Assembly: GCA_035943635.1 (NCBI GenBank)
Contig: DASZBX010000044.1
Coordinates: forward strand, 1 to 52,908
Length of the DNA stretch: 52,908 bases
Direction: 5' to 3'
Source: DASZBX01 sp035943635
Lineage (GTDB): Bacteria > Actinomycetota > Actinomycetes > Streptomycetales > Catenulisporaceae
Shown here in pieces: positions 8,551 through 16,416 of the stretch (position 1 is its first letter; each line of letters opens with the position of its first letter). Under the pieces are notes generated by a model. The model had not been told where the DNA came from. It searched no databases and saw nothing but the letters and a program-made list of their open reading frames with translations. Both the position numbers and the translations under genes were made by a program.

Positions 8551-9123
8551 TCAACTGCGGTGCGCGTCCCGTGCCTTGTCGAGCAGAGCGGCGAAGGGAC
8601 CGGTCACGCGCTGGGCGGCCGGCGAACCGGCAGCGGTCGGATGCGGGTGCGTCGGGGCCTTGTGCTCGGCCTTGAGCAGCTTCTCCCCCATCGCCCGCAG
8701 TTCGTCGTCCGAGTGCGCGGCCTGGACCAGCGGGAACTCCTCGCGCTCCTCGTGATCCGCGTGATCGGAGACGGCCTGCTCGAACTCGCCGAGCTTGGCC
8801 AAGAACTCGGCACCGGTCACGTCCATCTTCTCCAGCTCGGCCAGCACGTGCGCGGCCTCGCTCTCCTCCGCGTTGCGCGCGTCGGCGACCTCGGTGCCCG
8901 CGTCCTTGCGCGAGACCGGCCGCAACACCATCTCCTCACCGCCCTCATGGACCGCGAGCAGCTCACGCAGGTCGTCGAACAGCCCCTGCCTGGTCTCGCC
9001 CGTCGCGTTGCGCACCATCACGAACAGCTCGCGGATCTTGGCATGCTGCTCGAGCAACACGCTGATCACGCTGCCCGCGGGCATCCCGGCGGCCTGGGCC
9101 CGCTCCATCTCCGACTGGCTCAT
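8551..9123 (-). CDS. Hemerythrin-like (HHE) domain protein
   Basis: A 190-residue all-helical protein with iron-ligand type histidines and acids: LLEQHAKIRELF (~res 23), LLAVHEGGEEMVLRP (~res 55), DHADHEEREEFPLV (~res 118). Hemerythrin-like proteins bind a di-iron centre and sense or store oxygen, NO or oxidants; the exact role is unknown here. The tail GPFAALLDKARDA is shared with a second hemerythrin at 21,289-21,882, making them paralogues. GGAAAGGA lies 10 nt upstream of the ATG. A terminator follows. Confidence 0.85.
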   Translation of the reverse strand: MSQSEMERAQAAGMPAGSVISVLLEQHAKIRELFVMVRNATGETRQGLFDDLRELLAVHEGGEEMVLRPVSRKDAGTEVADARNAEESEAAHVLAELEKMDVTGAEFLAKLGEFEQAVSDHADHEEREEFPLVQAAHSDDELRAMGEKLLKAEHKAPTHPHPTAAGSPAAQRVTGPFAALLDKARDAHRS

Positions 9124-9217
9124 TCTCTCTGGTCCTTTCCAGGGGCGGCGGGTTCAGCCGCCGCGACGTCGACCGCGTCCACGCGCGGAAACCGTCTGTT
9201 TACCGAGCCGCGAGCCT

Positions 9218-10093
9218 TTAAACCCTCTCCTCGTCGTCCCGCCGCAGTTCCGAGGCAACCGGCCGGTTGAAGTGTCCCCGGGCCTCGGCCGATCCCCGCC
9301 CGAGCCCTTCGCCGCGCTGTGCGGTCCGTTCGACGACCTGCGCGGCGACGTCCCGCAGCTTGACGTTGCTGCGTTGCGACGTGGTCCGCAGAAGGTCGAA
9401 GGCTCGGTCCGGGCCGCACGGCGTCTGGGCCATCAGGATGCCGATCGCCCAATCGATCACCGGCCTGGTGTGCAGCGCCCGCTCCAACTGGCCGGCCAGC
9501 CGCTGCGCGTCGCCCACCTCCAGCGCCGAGGTCAGCGCGAACCTCGTGTATCGCGTGACCAGATTCGTGAGCGACTCGTCCATCATGCCGAAGGCGTCCA
9601 GGCCCCGTCCGTACAGGTTGACCGACGCCACCTGCCGGTCGTCCAGACGGAATCCGGCCGACAGGAAACTGGCTACGTTCGCGGCGCTGGAGGCATCCAC
9701 GAATCGTGGCCAGCGGCTCTTCGCCGCGCGATAGTCGATCCGCTGTACCGACTGCTCGCGGGCGGCCACCAGGCACGGTCCGTCGTCCAGGAGGTACTGT
9801 TCCCGGTCCAGGTCGACGGCCCACGCCACGGTGGACTCGGCCGTGGACGCCTGGCCCGCCGCGTCGATCACCGTGATGCTCACCGCCGCGCACCCTTCGA
9901 TCAGGCCCTCGACCAGGGTCACGCACCGGCGCAGCGTCTCCTCCCGGGTCCGCTCCGTCTCGACCTCCTCGAACGCGGCCAGCAGCCGCACCGCCTCGTC
10001 GACCCGCGCGGCGGCGGCTTGCTCATCGCCGTCCTGCTTCCGGCTCTGACCCTGTGACACCGCACTCCGATCCGTACGCAAGGATGTCGGCAT
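9218..10093 (-). CDS. GAF-ANTAR transcription antitermination regulator (1)
   Basis: A 291-residue protein with a GAF domain (~res 40-200; ITVIDAAGQASTAEST, DDGPCLVAAREQ, RWPRFVDAS) and a C-terminal ANTAR domain (AIGILMAQTPCGPDRAF...NVKLRDVAAQVVE). ANTAR domains bind paired-hairpin RNA in nascent transcripts and prevent termination; the GAF domain is the sensor. The ATG at 10,091-10,093 has GGGTGAT upstream. A GTG 15 codons later and an ATG 25 codons earlier are alternatives. It is one of several ANTAR genes in ~6 kb and lies divergent to the STAS gene. Confidence 0.85.
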   Translation of the reverse strand: MPTSLRTDRSAVSQGQSRKQDGDEQAAAARVDEAVRLLAAFEEVETERTREETLRRCVTLVEGLIEGCAAVSITVIDAAGQASTAESTVAWAVDLDREQYLLDDGPCLVAAREQSVQRIDYRAAKSRWPRFVDASSAANVASFLSAGFRLDDRQVASVNLYGRGLDAFGMMDESLTNLVTRYTRFALTSALEVGDAQRLAGQLERALHTRPVIDWAIGILMAQTPCGPDRAFDLLRTTSQRSNVKLRDVAAQVVERTAQRGEGLGRGSAEARGHFNRPVASELRRDDEERV

Positions 10094-10275
10094 GATCACC
10101 CGGGCCCGAACGCCATCCGGCTGACCAGGTGCCTCGAATGAGGCTACATCCCGGTCCCCACCGGGCACCGATTTCCCTGACCGGCCCGGATCAAGCGCTG
10201 AACCGCCTGTGTCTGGTCGTCCGCCGCAGCTGTCGACCGGCTGGAACCCTGGCGGCCGACGGCTATCTGTGGGAA

Positions 10276-10303
10276 ACTGGTTCGATACCGGGACTGGTTC
10301 GAT
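10276..10303. promoter_or_regulatory. Direct repeat upstream of STAS gene
   Basis: The 11-mer ACTGGTTCGAT occurs at 10,276-10,286 and again at 10,293-10,303, 17 bp apart, 61 bp before the STAS gene. It may be a regulator binding site or promoter element; no specific protein can be assigned. Confidence 0.35.
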
Positions 10304-10363
10304 CAGTAGCCTTCCTTACGGCCCGGGTGGCCGCGCTCGCGGCGCGTTGGTGGGAGGCGCCTG

Positions 10364-10765
10364 ATGCACTCTTCCCAAGTCTTTTCTCACGAGTTGTTCA
10401 CCATCCGCTCCGGCTCCGCGGTGGCCGGCAGGGTCATGGTGCGGATCGCCGGGCAGATCGACTTCGACAGCGCGGCGGATCTGGAACGTGCCGTCGCGTC
10501 CGTTCCCGGGCCCGGAGTGCGCGCCCTGGTGGATCTGTCCGGCGTGGAGTTCATCGACTGCGCCGGGCTGGGCTCCCTGCTGCGGCTGATCGACCGCGGG
10601 GTGGTGACCGGCGTGATCAGGCCCAGTCCGGTCGTGCGCCGCCTGCTCGGGTTGACCGGTTGCGCTCTGCCCGGGCGTCCCGTGCCGGGTCGCCTGGCGG
10701 CGCGGGCGAAACCGGCCGGCGCGGCCCGGCGGGCGTACCGGCCCAGGTCGGTGCTCCGGCCCTGA
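10364..10765 (+). CDS. STAS-domain protein (anti-sigma factor antagonist-like)
   Basis: A 133-residue protein with a STAS fold: VMVRIAGQIDFDSAADLERAV, then VRALVDLSGVEFIDCAGLGSLL. In SpoIIAA/RsbV antagonists the DSSG segment carries the serine phosphorylated by an anti-sigma kinase. Here it is D65-C66-A67-G68, so the phosphoacceptor is missing. The C-terminal ~45 residues are basic and low in complexity. No anti-sigma kinase is adjacent, but a SigB/F-type sigma gene is 1 kb away. It could be a constitutively active antagonist or a stressosome-type module. Confidence 0.8.
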   Translation: MHSSQVFSHELFTIRSGSAVAGRVMVRIAGQIDFDSAADLERAVASVPGPGVRALVDLSGVEFIDCAGLGSLLRLIDRGVVTGVIRPSPVVRRLLGLTGCALPGRPVPGRLAARAKPAGAARRAYRPRSVLRP

Positions 10766-10883
10766 ACGAGCCGGCGCGTGGGCGCTGGCCCGACGCCGCA
10801 GCGCCAAGACGCCGACCGCTCGCGCGGCCGGCCACGCGAGGCACGGCCGGGCCTACGAGGTCGGGCCTACGAGGTCGGGCCGC

Positions 10884-11621
10884 TCAGCGCAGATATCCGG
10901 GCGGCAGATCGTCCGGGCCGATCCTCAGTGGGTCCTGACCGGTCAGCACGACGTATTCGGACAGATCGCGTAGTTTGACGTTGAGGTTCTGCGACACCGA
11001 GACCAGCAGCTCGAACGCCTGGGCCGAGTCAGTCCGATGCCGTTCCAGCACGATTCCGGTCGCCTCGCCGATGCGCTGGCGGCTGTGCATGGCGGTGCGC
11101 AGCGACTCCATCAAGGCGACGTTGCGCAGCGCGATCGCCGCGTGGGTCGCGAACACCTGCGCGATCTCCACGGCCTGGGGCCCGATCGCCCCGGGCGTCC
11201 AGGCGTGCAGGTTCAACGCGCCGAACGTGTTCCTGCCGTTGCCGGCCGGAAGGCCACAGGAGACCATGGCGCCGACGCCCAGCCGCCGCGCCCGCGGGGT
11301 GAACCGCGGCCAGCGCCTCTCGGCCGCCATGTCCTCGATCCACACCACGCCGGGCGACCGAGCCGCATCCAGGCAAGGTCCCTGACCCGACTCCGCCTGC
11401 GCCTGGTCGACCTTGCGCACCGTCTCGTCCGTGAACGCCACGCTGCGCAACCGACCTGCGCCGCCGAGAACGGTGACGCCCGCGGACGCAACGCCCTCGA
11501 CCGCCTCCACCGCGAGTTCCACCACGCGTCGCTGCAGTCGCTCCTGTGACGTCTCCCGGCTCAGATCCTGCGCGGCCCGGGCGAACTTGCGCACCAGATC
11601 CAACCGCTCGTCCGCTGCCAC
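10884..11621 (-). CDS. GAF-ANTAR regulator (2)
   Basis: A 245-residue GAF (~res 30-170; GQGPCLDAARSPGVVWIEDM, GVGAMVSCGLPAG) plus ANTAR protein (RIGEATGIVLERHRTDSAQAF...NVKLRDLSEYVV). GTG start, preceded by AGAGGTGG. It lies 67 nt downstream of the sigma factor gene on the same strand and may be co-transcribed with it. It is the same length as, and closely similar along its whole length to, the gene at 12,880-13,617, indicating local duplication. Effector ligand and target RNAs unknown. Confidence 0.86.
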   Translation of the reverse strand: MAADERLDLVRKFARAAQDLSRETSQERLQRRVVELAVEAVEGVASAGVTVLGGAGRLRSVAFTDETVRKVDQAQAESGQGPCLDAARSPGVVWIEDMAAERRWPRFTPRARRLGVGAMVSCGLPAGNGRNTFGALNLHAWTPGAIGPQAVEIAQVFATHAAIALRNVALMESLRTAMHSRQRIGEATGIVLERHRTDSAQAFELLVSVSQNLNVKLRDLSEYVVLTGQDPLRIGPDDLPPGYLR

Positions 11622-11688
11622 GGCGCCACCTCTTCTCGTCCTCTACCGCACCGCGGCGCCATCGTCTGCTTGTCCATGACCGGCCGGG

Positions 11689-12522
11689 CTATCCCACGGC
11701 CGTCCGCAGGTCTCTGAGAATCCTGGTGAGGATCCGGGAGACCTGCATCTGGGAGACACCTATCTCGACGGCGATCTGCCCCTGGGTCATGCCGTGGAAG
11801 TAGCGCATCATCAAGATCCTTTTGTCCCGCTCCTTCAGGCCGGCCAGCAGCGGTTTGAGGGACTCGCGGTCGACCACGGCGTCGTATCCCGCGTCCGGTT
11901 CGCCGATCGTCGCGGCGAGCGTCGTGCCCTCCTCGTCTGGGCGCATCGGCTTGTCCAGCGACGCGACGCGGTACGCCTCCCCCGCGCCCAACGCCTCGAT
12001 CACCTCCTCCTCGCTCGCGTCCAGTTCCCCGGCCAATTCCGCCACCGTCGGGGAACGGCCGAGGCGGTGGGTGAGAGTCTCGGTGGTTCTGCGCAACGCC
12101 ACCGAGAGTTCCTGCGTCCGCCGCGGCACGTGCACGTCCCAGGTCAAGTCCCGGAAGTACCGCTTGATCTCCCCGATGATCATCACGGTCGCGTACCCGA
12201 GGAACGCGGTACCGTACTCCGGGTCGAAGTTGTCGGCGGCCTTGAGCAGCCGGAGATACGCCACTTGGGCGAGGTCGTCGATCTGACTCTGGTGCGCGGC
12301 ATACCGTACGGCGACGTGCCGCGCGTACGGCATGTGGTCCTCGATCACGCCGTCGCGCAGCCGTATCCGCTTCGGGTCGCCGGGCGCCATCCGGGCAATC
12401 AGCGAGAACAGGCGCATGGTCTCGGCCCGCCGCTCGGCATGGGGCGATTGCCTGGAAACACCGTTCACCGGGGCGCCGCCCACCTGACCGGCGGTCTCAG
12501 TACCCTCCGCTGCCGGGCTCAC
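11689..12522 (-). CDS. SigB/SigF-family RNA polymerase sigma factor
   Basis: A 277-residue group 3 sigma-70 factor. Region 2 (AYLRLLKAADNFDPEYGTAFLGYA...IGEIKRYFRD, ~res 90-140) binds the -10 element. Region 3 contains LGRSPTVAELAGELD. Region 4 (LKERDKRILMMRYFHGMTQ, then EIGVSQMQVSRILTRIL) is the -35 helix-turn-helix. Such factors in actinomycetes drive general-stress or development regulons under anti-sigma/antagonist control. GTG start without a strong ribosome binding site; an internal ATG at MRLFSLIARM is an alternative. The neighbouring STAS and ANTAR genes fit a signalling cluster, but no anti-sigma gene is present. Confidence 0.88.
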   Translation of the reverse strand: MSPAAEGTETAGQVGGAPVNGVSRQSPHAERRAETMRLFSLIARMAPGDPKRIRLRDGVIEDHMPYARHVAVRYAAHQSQIDDLAQVAYLRLLKAADNFDPEYGTAFLGYATVMIIGEIKRYFRDLTWDVHVPRRTQELSVALRRTTETLTHRLGRSPTVAELAGELDASEEEVIEALGAGEAYRVASLDKPMRPDEEGTTLAATIGEPDAGYDAVVDRESLKPLLAGLKERDKRILMMRYFHGMTQGQIAVEIGVSQMQVSRILTRILRDLRTAVG

Positions 12523-12879
12523 GGGCAGATCCGGGCACCCGGGCCTTCCCGGACGGTCTCGGGTTTCAGGGAGCGCCGACCGTCGAAGAGTTCAGAGGTG
12601 CTTGGCTCGCGCGCCATGGTGGGCGGAAAAGCGCAGAACAGCATGGGCATGAGAACGGTTCCTTCGCCTACAGGAACTTCGGGCAGCAGTATGCCCGGGG
12701 CGGCCGACTACTGTCCGAACCGGTTCGCTCCGCCGACGAGTCTAGCGGGCCGTCCCTGCGGTCGGCCCGTCGGGCCTGGGCTCTATAACCCGTTCGATGG
12801 AATCTCACCTCCGGACCGCGGCCCCGTCCGAGTCGGCGAGGCTGCCTCCCGGCGACGTTCAGACCCGGCGAGAACGTGC

Positions 12880-13617
12880 TCAGCGCAGACAGCCTGACGG
12901 AAAGTCCTCGGGATCGATCGCGAGCGGGTCCTGCCCGGTGAGCACGACATGCTCGGCCAGGTCGCGCAGCTTCACATTCAGACGCTGGGACACCGAGACC
13001 AACAGGCCGAAAGCCTGCGCAGAACTCACTCTACGCCGCTCCATCATCATGCCGGTCGCCTCGCCGATCCGCTGCCGACTCCCCAACGCGGTACGCAGCG
13101 ACTGGGTCATCGCCGCATTGTCCAGAGCGATGGCTGCGTGCAGCGCAAATGCGTGGGCCAGCTCGGCCGACTCCGGCCCGAAGGCCCCGGCCGTCGGCGC
13201 GTGCAGGTTCAACGCGCCGCGCGTACCGTTGCCCCGGCCGGCCGGAAGGCTGCACGAGACCATGCTGCCGACGCCCAACTCCCGCGCCCTGCGCGCGAAC
13301 CGCGGCCACCGCTCCTCCCGCGCCATGTCCTCGATCCGCAACACGCACGGCTCGCGCGACGCGTCGAGACACGGGCCTTGGCCGTGTTCCACCTGTACCA
13401 GGTCCACCGCGTGCACCAGTTCATCGGTGTAAGCCACGCTGCGCAACATACCGCCGCGGTCAAGAATGGTGACCCCCGCGAACACGGCGCCTTCGACCGC
13501 GATCGACGCCAACTCCACCACCTGCCGTACCACGTAGTCCTGGGTGCGTTCTCCGCTCAGTTCCTGCGCGATCCGGGCGAATCTCTTCGCCGATTCCACT
13601 GCCTCACTCGGCGCCAT
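12880..13617 (-). CDS. GAF-ANTAR regulator (3)
   Basis: A 245-residue paralogue of gene (2): GAF with GQGPCLDASREPCVLRIEDM and GVGSMVSCSLPAG, then ANTAR with RIGEATGMMMERRRVSSAQAF...NVKLRDLAEHVVLTGQDPLAI. The frame stays open for 35 codons upstream, but GAGGTGG lies 6 nt before the ATG at 13,615-13,617 and the resulting N-terminus (MAPSEAVESAKRFARIAQEL) aligns with gene (2). About 355 bp separate it from the sigma gene; I see no gene in that gap (12,523-12,879). Confidence 0.86.
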   Translation of the reverse strand: MAPSEAVESAKRFARIAQELSGERTQDYVVRQVVELASIAVEGAVFAGVTILDRGGMLRSVAYTDELVHAVDLVQVEHGQGPCLDASREPCVLRIEDMAREERWPRFARRARELGVGSMVSCSLPAGRGNGTRGALNLHAPTAGAFGPESAELAHAFALHAAIALDNAAMTQSLRTALGSRQRIGEATGMMMERRRVSSAQAFGLLVSVSQRLNVKLRDLAEHVVLTGQDPLAIDPEDFPSGCLR

Positions 13618-13914
13618 CGCGCCACCTCGTCTCTCACTGCTCATTCGCCGTAACGCTACGTCCCCATGTGGATACCACAGCTGGCACAGGGGGTCCTGTA
13701 CAGCGCTCGTGGTAGGCGCCACTGCTCGCGTCTATTGCCCGTGGACCGATGTCTATGCGCCGAACGAGCGACGCGAATGGTCCGGCTCGGGAAGACCGCC
13801 GCCCGTCCGACCACTTCGTTCCTCGCGTGACACAGGGGACGTTTCAGGCGGTCGTCCGGCGGGAAACGGCGGGCGATCGGCGCACGGGGCGTCCGACGAC
13901 GAAGGAGTGCGACG

Positions 13915-14379
13915 GTGGCTGAGACAGATGGCTGGGACGCGGCGGACGAATACGGCGCTGCTGAGGCGTTCCGCGCAGGGGACGAAGCGGTGTCCCGGGC
14001 GGAGGAGACTGTCAGCGAAGCGTGGATCGCCGAACTGGATCTGCTGCTTTCTCGAGCGCACAGGGCTCTGGCTCTGGCCAGGGCCGCGCGGCGTGCGGCG
14101 GGCGACCGGGTGCGGGTTGCCCAACGCGCTTCCCACCCGCAAGCCGTGGTCCAGGCCCAGAGCGCACTCGAACAGGCCTGGGCCGCCGAACGCCGGTGCG
14201 AGCAGGAGGCGTTGGAGCTCAGATGCTTCACGGCCGAGGAGAAGGAATGGGCGGCGCTCGCCGCCGAACAGCGCGAGCTGACCGCTCTGGCCGACCAGGT
14301 CCGCCTGGGCACCGCGTTCGACGGTCTGCGGAACCTGGCCACGTCCCCGCGAAAGCCCCGCGAGTCCGACGCGCAGTGA
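13915..14379 (+). CDS. Hypothetical coiled-coil protein
   Basis: A 154-residue acidic, alanine- and glutamate-rich protein, predicted almost wholly helical (HRALALARAARRAAGDRVRV, LEQAWAAERRCEQEALELR). No known domain recognised. GTG start with GAAGGAG 7 nt upstream. It is convergent with a GAF-ANTAR gene and separated from it by a terminator. It may be a structural or partner protein of the regulatory cluster; that is inference. The 300 bp upstream (13,618-13,914) hold no other gene. Confidence 0.6.
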   Translation: MAETDGWDAADEYGAAEAFRAGDEAVSRAEETVSEAWIAELDLLLSRAHRALALARAARRAAGDRVRVAQRASHPQAVVQAQSALEQAWAAERRCEQEALELRCFTAEEKEWAALAAEQRELTALADQVRLGTAFDGLRNLATSPRKPRESDAQ

Positions 14380-14413
14380 GCTTGAGCCGGCCGTTCCATC
14401 CGTACTGACCGCG

Positions 14414-14441
14414 GGCCCGGTCCGCTTCGCCGGACCGGGCC
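14414..14441. terminator. Terminator hairpin with UUCG-type loop
   Basis: An 11-bp perfect stem (14,414-14,424 with 14,431-14,441) around CTTCGC, between the convergent coiled-coil and GAF-ANTAR genes. Confidence 0.75.
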
Positions 14442-14449
14442 GGCTGCGC

Positions 14450-15163
14450 TCACGGAGCGTCGAACTCAGCCAGGATGTCCGCGCTGACCTCCGCCAGAGT
14501 GCATCCGCCGCCGAACGCCCGGGCACGCATCAACGCCAGTGCGTCTTCGATACTCAGGTCCTCTCGCGCGGCCAAGACCCCCACCGCCCTGGCGGTGGCG
14601 GACCAATGGATGTCGCTCACGTCCCCGGAACCCGAGACGGCCAGGTAAGGGGCGGGTGCCAACAAGGCGTCCGGGACGGTGAGAAGCATCGTCGCGGTCA
14701 AGCCCGCAGCCGCAACCGCCTGGCCCACCACATCCTCGTCCAACCCTGCGGGCTCGGTGTCGGCTACGTCGATGCAGCCGAGCACCGTCTTTCCGATGCA
14801 CATGGGGAACGCGTAGACCGAACGAACCGACGGCAGTTGCTCGCGCAGCATGGACCCGAATCCCGGCCAGGGCGTCGTCTCACGGGCGAAGTCGCGCACC
14901 AGAACAGGAGCGCCGGTCTGAGCCGCGCTGATACACGGTCCTTGGGCGACCGTGAACTGGATCTCCTCCAGCCGCAGCGCAGTCGCATCCGAGGCGCACA
15001 GAAGCTGGCGGGAAGAACGCTGGGTCATCACCGAGATGCTCACCGCCTCGATTCCCAGCCCTTCGACCCATGCCCGGCACAATCGTTGCGCAAGGGGCCG
15101 ATCACCGGATTCGTTCTCACCAGCCTGCAAGATCCGCAGTACCAGATCACCATGGGCGCCCAT
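14450..15163 (-). CDS. GAF-ANTAR regulator (4)
   Basis: A 237-residue protein. The GAF part has IEAVSISVMTQRSSRQLLCAS, FTVAQGPCISAAQTGAPVLV and YAFPMCIGKTVLGCIDV. The C-terminal ANTAR domain reads ATARAVGVLAAREDLSIEDAL...CTLAEVSADIL. It is distant in sequence from genes (2) and (3), so not part of that duplication. GGAGG lies 7 nt before the ATG. Confidence 0.82.
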   Translation of the reverse strand: MGAHGDLVLRILQAGENESGDRPLAQRLCRAWVEGLGIEAVSISVMTQRSSRQLLCASDATALRLEEIQFTVAQGPCISAAQTGAPVLVRDFARETTPWPGFGSMLREQLPSVRSVYAFPMCIGKTVLGCIDVADTEPAGLDEDVVGQAVAAAGLTATMLLTVPDALLAPAPYLAVSGSGDVSDIHWSATARAVGVLAAREDLSIEDALALMRARAFGGGCTLAEVSADILAEFDAP

Positions 15164-15224
15164 ATCTCATCCTCCCGAACTCCACACCTGCTCCCAGACC
15201 CTGCACTGCGCCGACCGCGCAGTC

Positions 15225-15265
15225 ATCTGTCCGGCGCCGACAGGAGCTGTCGGCGCCGGACGGAT
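15225..15265. repeat. Long hairpin flanked by 13-bp direct repeats
   Basis: Arms 15,229-15,242 and 15,248-15,261 pair perfectly over 14 bp, with four more pairs outward, around a 5-nt loop. The 13-mer CTCCACACCTGCT occurs on both sides, ending at 15,192 and 15,278, 86 bp apart. It lies between the start of GAF-ANTAR (4) and a 5'-truncated plus-strand gene. It may be a terminator, or a small mobile hairpin with duplicated flanks. Confidence 0.5.
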
Positions 15266-15389
15266 CTCCACACCTGCTTCTCTTCTTCCTCCGGCGTGAT
15301 AGCCGCCGGACACCGTCTCCAGGAGCTCCTTGACGTCCGGGGCCGACAGGGCGCTGACCACATCCGGTGCGGCTGCGGCTCACGGCGCC

Positions 15390-15716
15390 ACCGCCCTGTG
15401 GGATGTGAAAGTCGCCACCGACGCACGGGAGGTGACCGTGGCCGAGCAGCACATCCGCAGCTTTCTGGAGGTACTCCCGTTGACCGCTGCGGCGTTTGCC
15501 GCGTGCCTGCACTGGGACCAGGTCCGACACGCGTTCGACGGTCGGGCCCGCCCCGAGGATTGGCGACTGCTGCCCAAGGACGCCCGGCGGCCCACGTCAT
15601 ACCTCATCGGACTCGGCGCGGCGGTCACCACGTTCGTCGCCCTGCCGTACGGCGAGGAGCTCCTCCGGTGTGTGCGAGCGCAATACCGTCGCCGACTTGA
15701 GGCGCGGGATCCTTAG
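15390..15716 (+). pseudogene. Membrane protein, C-terminal fragment
   Basis: The frame encodes ALWDVKVATDAREVTVAEQH, a hydrophobic stretch (LEVLPLTAAAFAACLHW), a linker RPEDWRLLPKDARRP, a second hydrophobic stretch (YLIGLGAAVTTFVALPYGEEL) and a basic end. This is the usual C-terminal third of an uncharacterised actinobacterial multi-pass membrane protein. No start codon with a ribosome binding site fits, and the N-terminal membrane segments are missing, so it is called a 5'-truncated remnant. Confidence 0.5.
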
Positions 15717-15794
15717 GTTTTCCGGGAAATAGACGGCGAGCAGGTGCGGGGTGCGGAATCTGACATGCAGCAGTACAGCCGCCCGGTCCGGAAG

Positions 15795-16398
15795 TCAGGC
15801 GAGCAGATCCAGTATGGCTTTTTCGACGGCGCCCTGGGTCGCCGGCCGGCCGTACCGGCCGTCGACCCTCAGTTCTCCGAGCGCGGGCGCGATCGTGCGA
15901 CCATGCTCGAACAGTTCGAAAATCCGAGGGTTGATATACGACGCGCGGCAGACGGCCGGAGTGTTGCCCAGGTAGTGGGCCACCTCCTTGACCGCACGGA
16001 CGTCGGCGTGTCTGCGAGCGGACGGCGGGCCGTGTGCGACGCCCTTCGACACGGCGAGGGCGACGGCGGTCAGCAAAGTGGCCACCGCCTTGTCGGCCTG
16101 CTCGTCCACCATAGTCAAGACGCGGTCGAGTCCGCCCTTGGCCGGGTAGTGGAAATCGATGGTGTCGCCCCTGCCGCGTTCGACGTGTTCGCACAGGATC
16201 GTCGTCAGGCCGGAGGTTCCGTTGCTCTGCACATACTGGTCGGACCCGATTCGGAAAAACCAGGCGCACGGAATGAGCTTTGATGCGGTCGAGCTGCGCG
16301 CTGTCGGTCAGACGGCTGTCGTCCTGGGCGAGATACCCCAATCCGCGCCCGCGGCGCACGCGGCGGTATCCAAGCGTGTGGAGGTTACTGTGCCTCAT
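15795..16398 (-). pseudogene. DNA topoisomerase IB, internally deleted
   Basis: The minus strand holds pieces of a type IB topoisomerase in two frames. The N-terminal part from 16,398 reads GYRRVRRGRGLGYLAQDDSR...LDRIKA (family: xRRRxGRGFxYLD...LARIKALAIPPAW). A second frame reads LTTILCEHVERGRGDTIDFH, YPAKGGLDRVLT, then TAVALAVSKG, then AVKEVAHYLGNTPAVCRASY with INPRIFE. The last segment carries the catalytic tyrosine. Most of the catalytic domain, including the arginine motifs, is gone, so it is inactive. Normal length is ~330-360 residues; about 150 remain. Confidence 0.72.
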
Positions 16399-16416
16399 CC
16401 GGGCCCATCACGGCAG

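Noticed and set aside
7981..9270. 429-codon plus-strand open frame
   Set aside because: Its second half is antisense to hemerythrin, and the first half is Arg/Pro-rich without motif or ribosome binding site.
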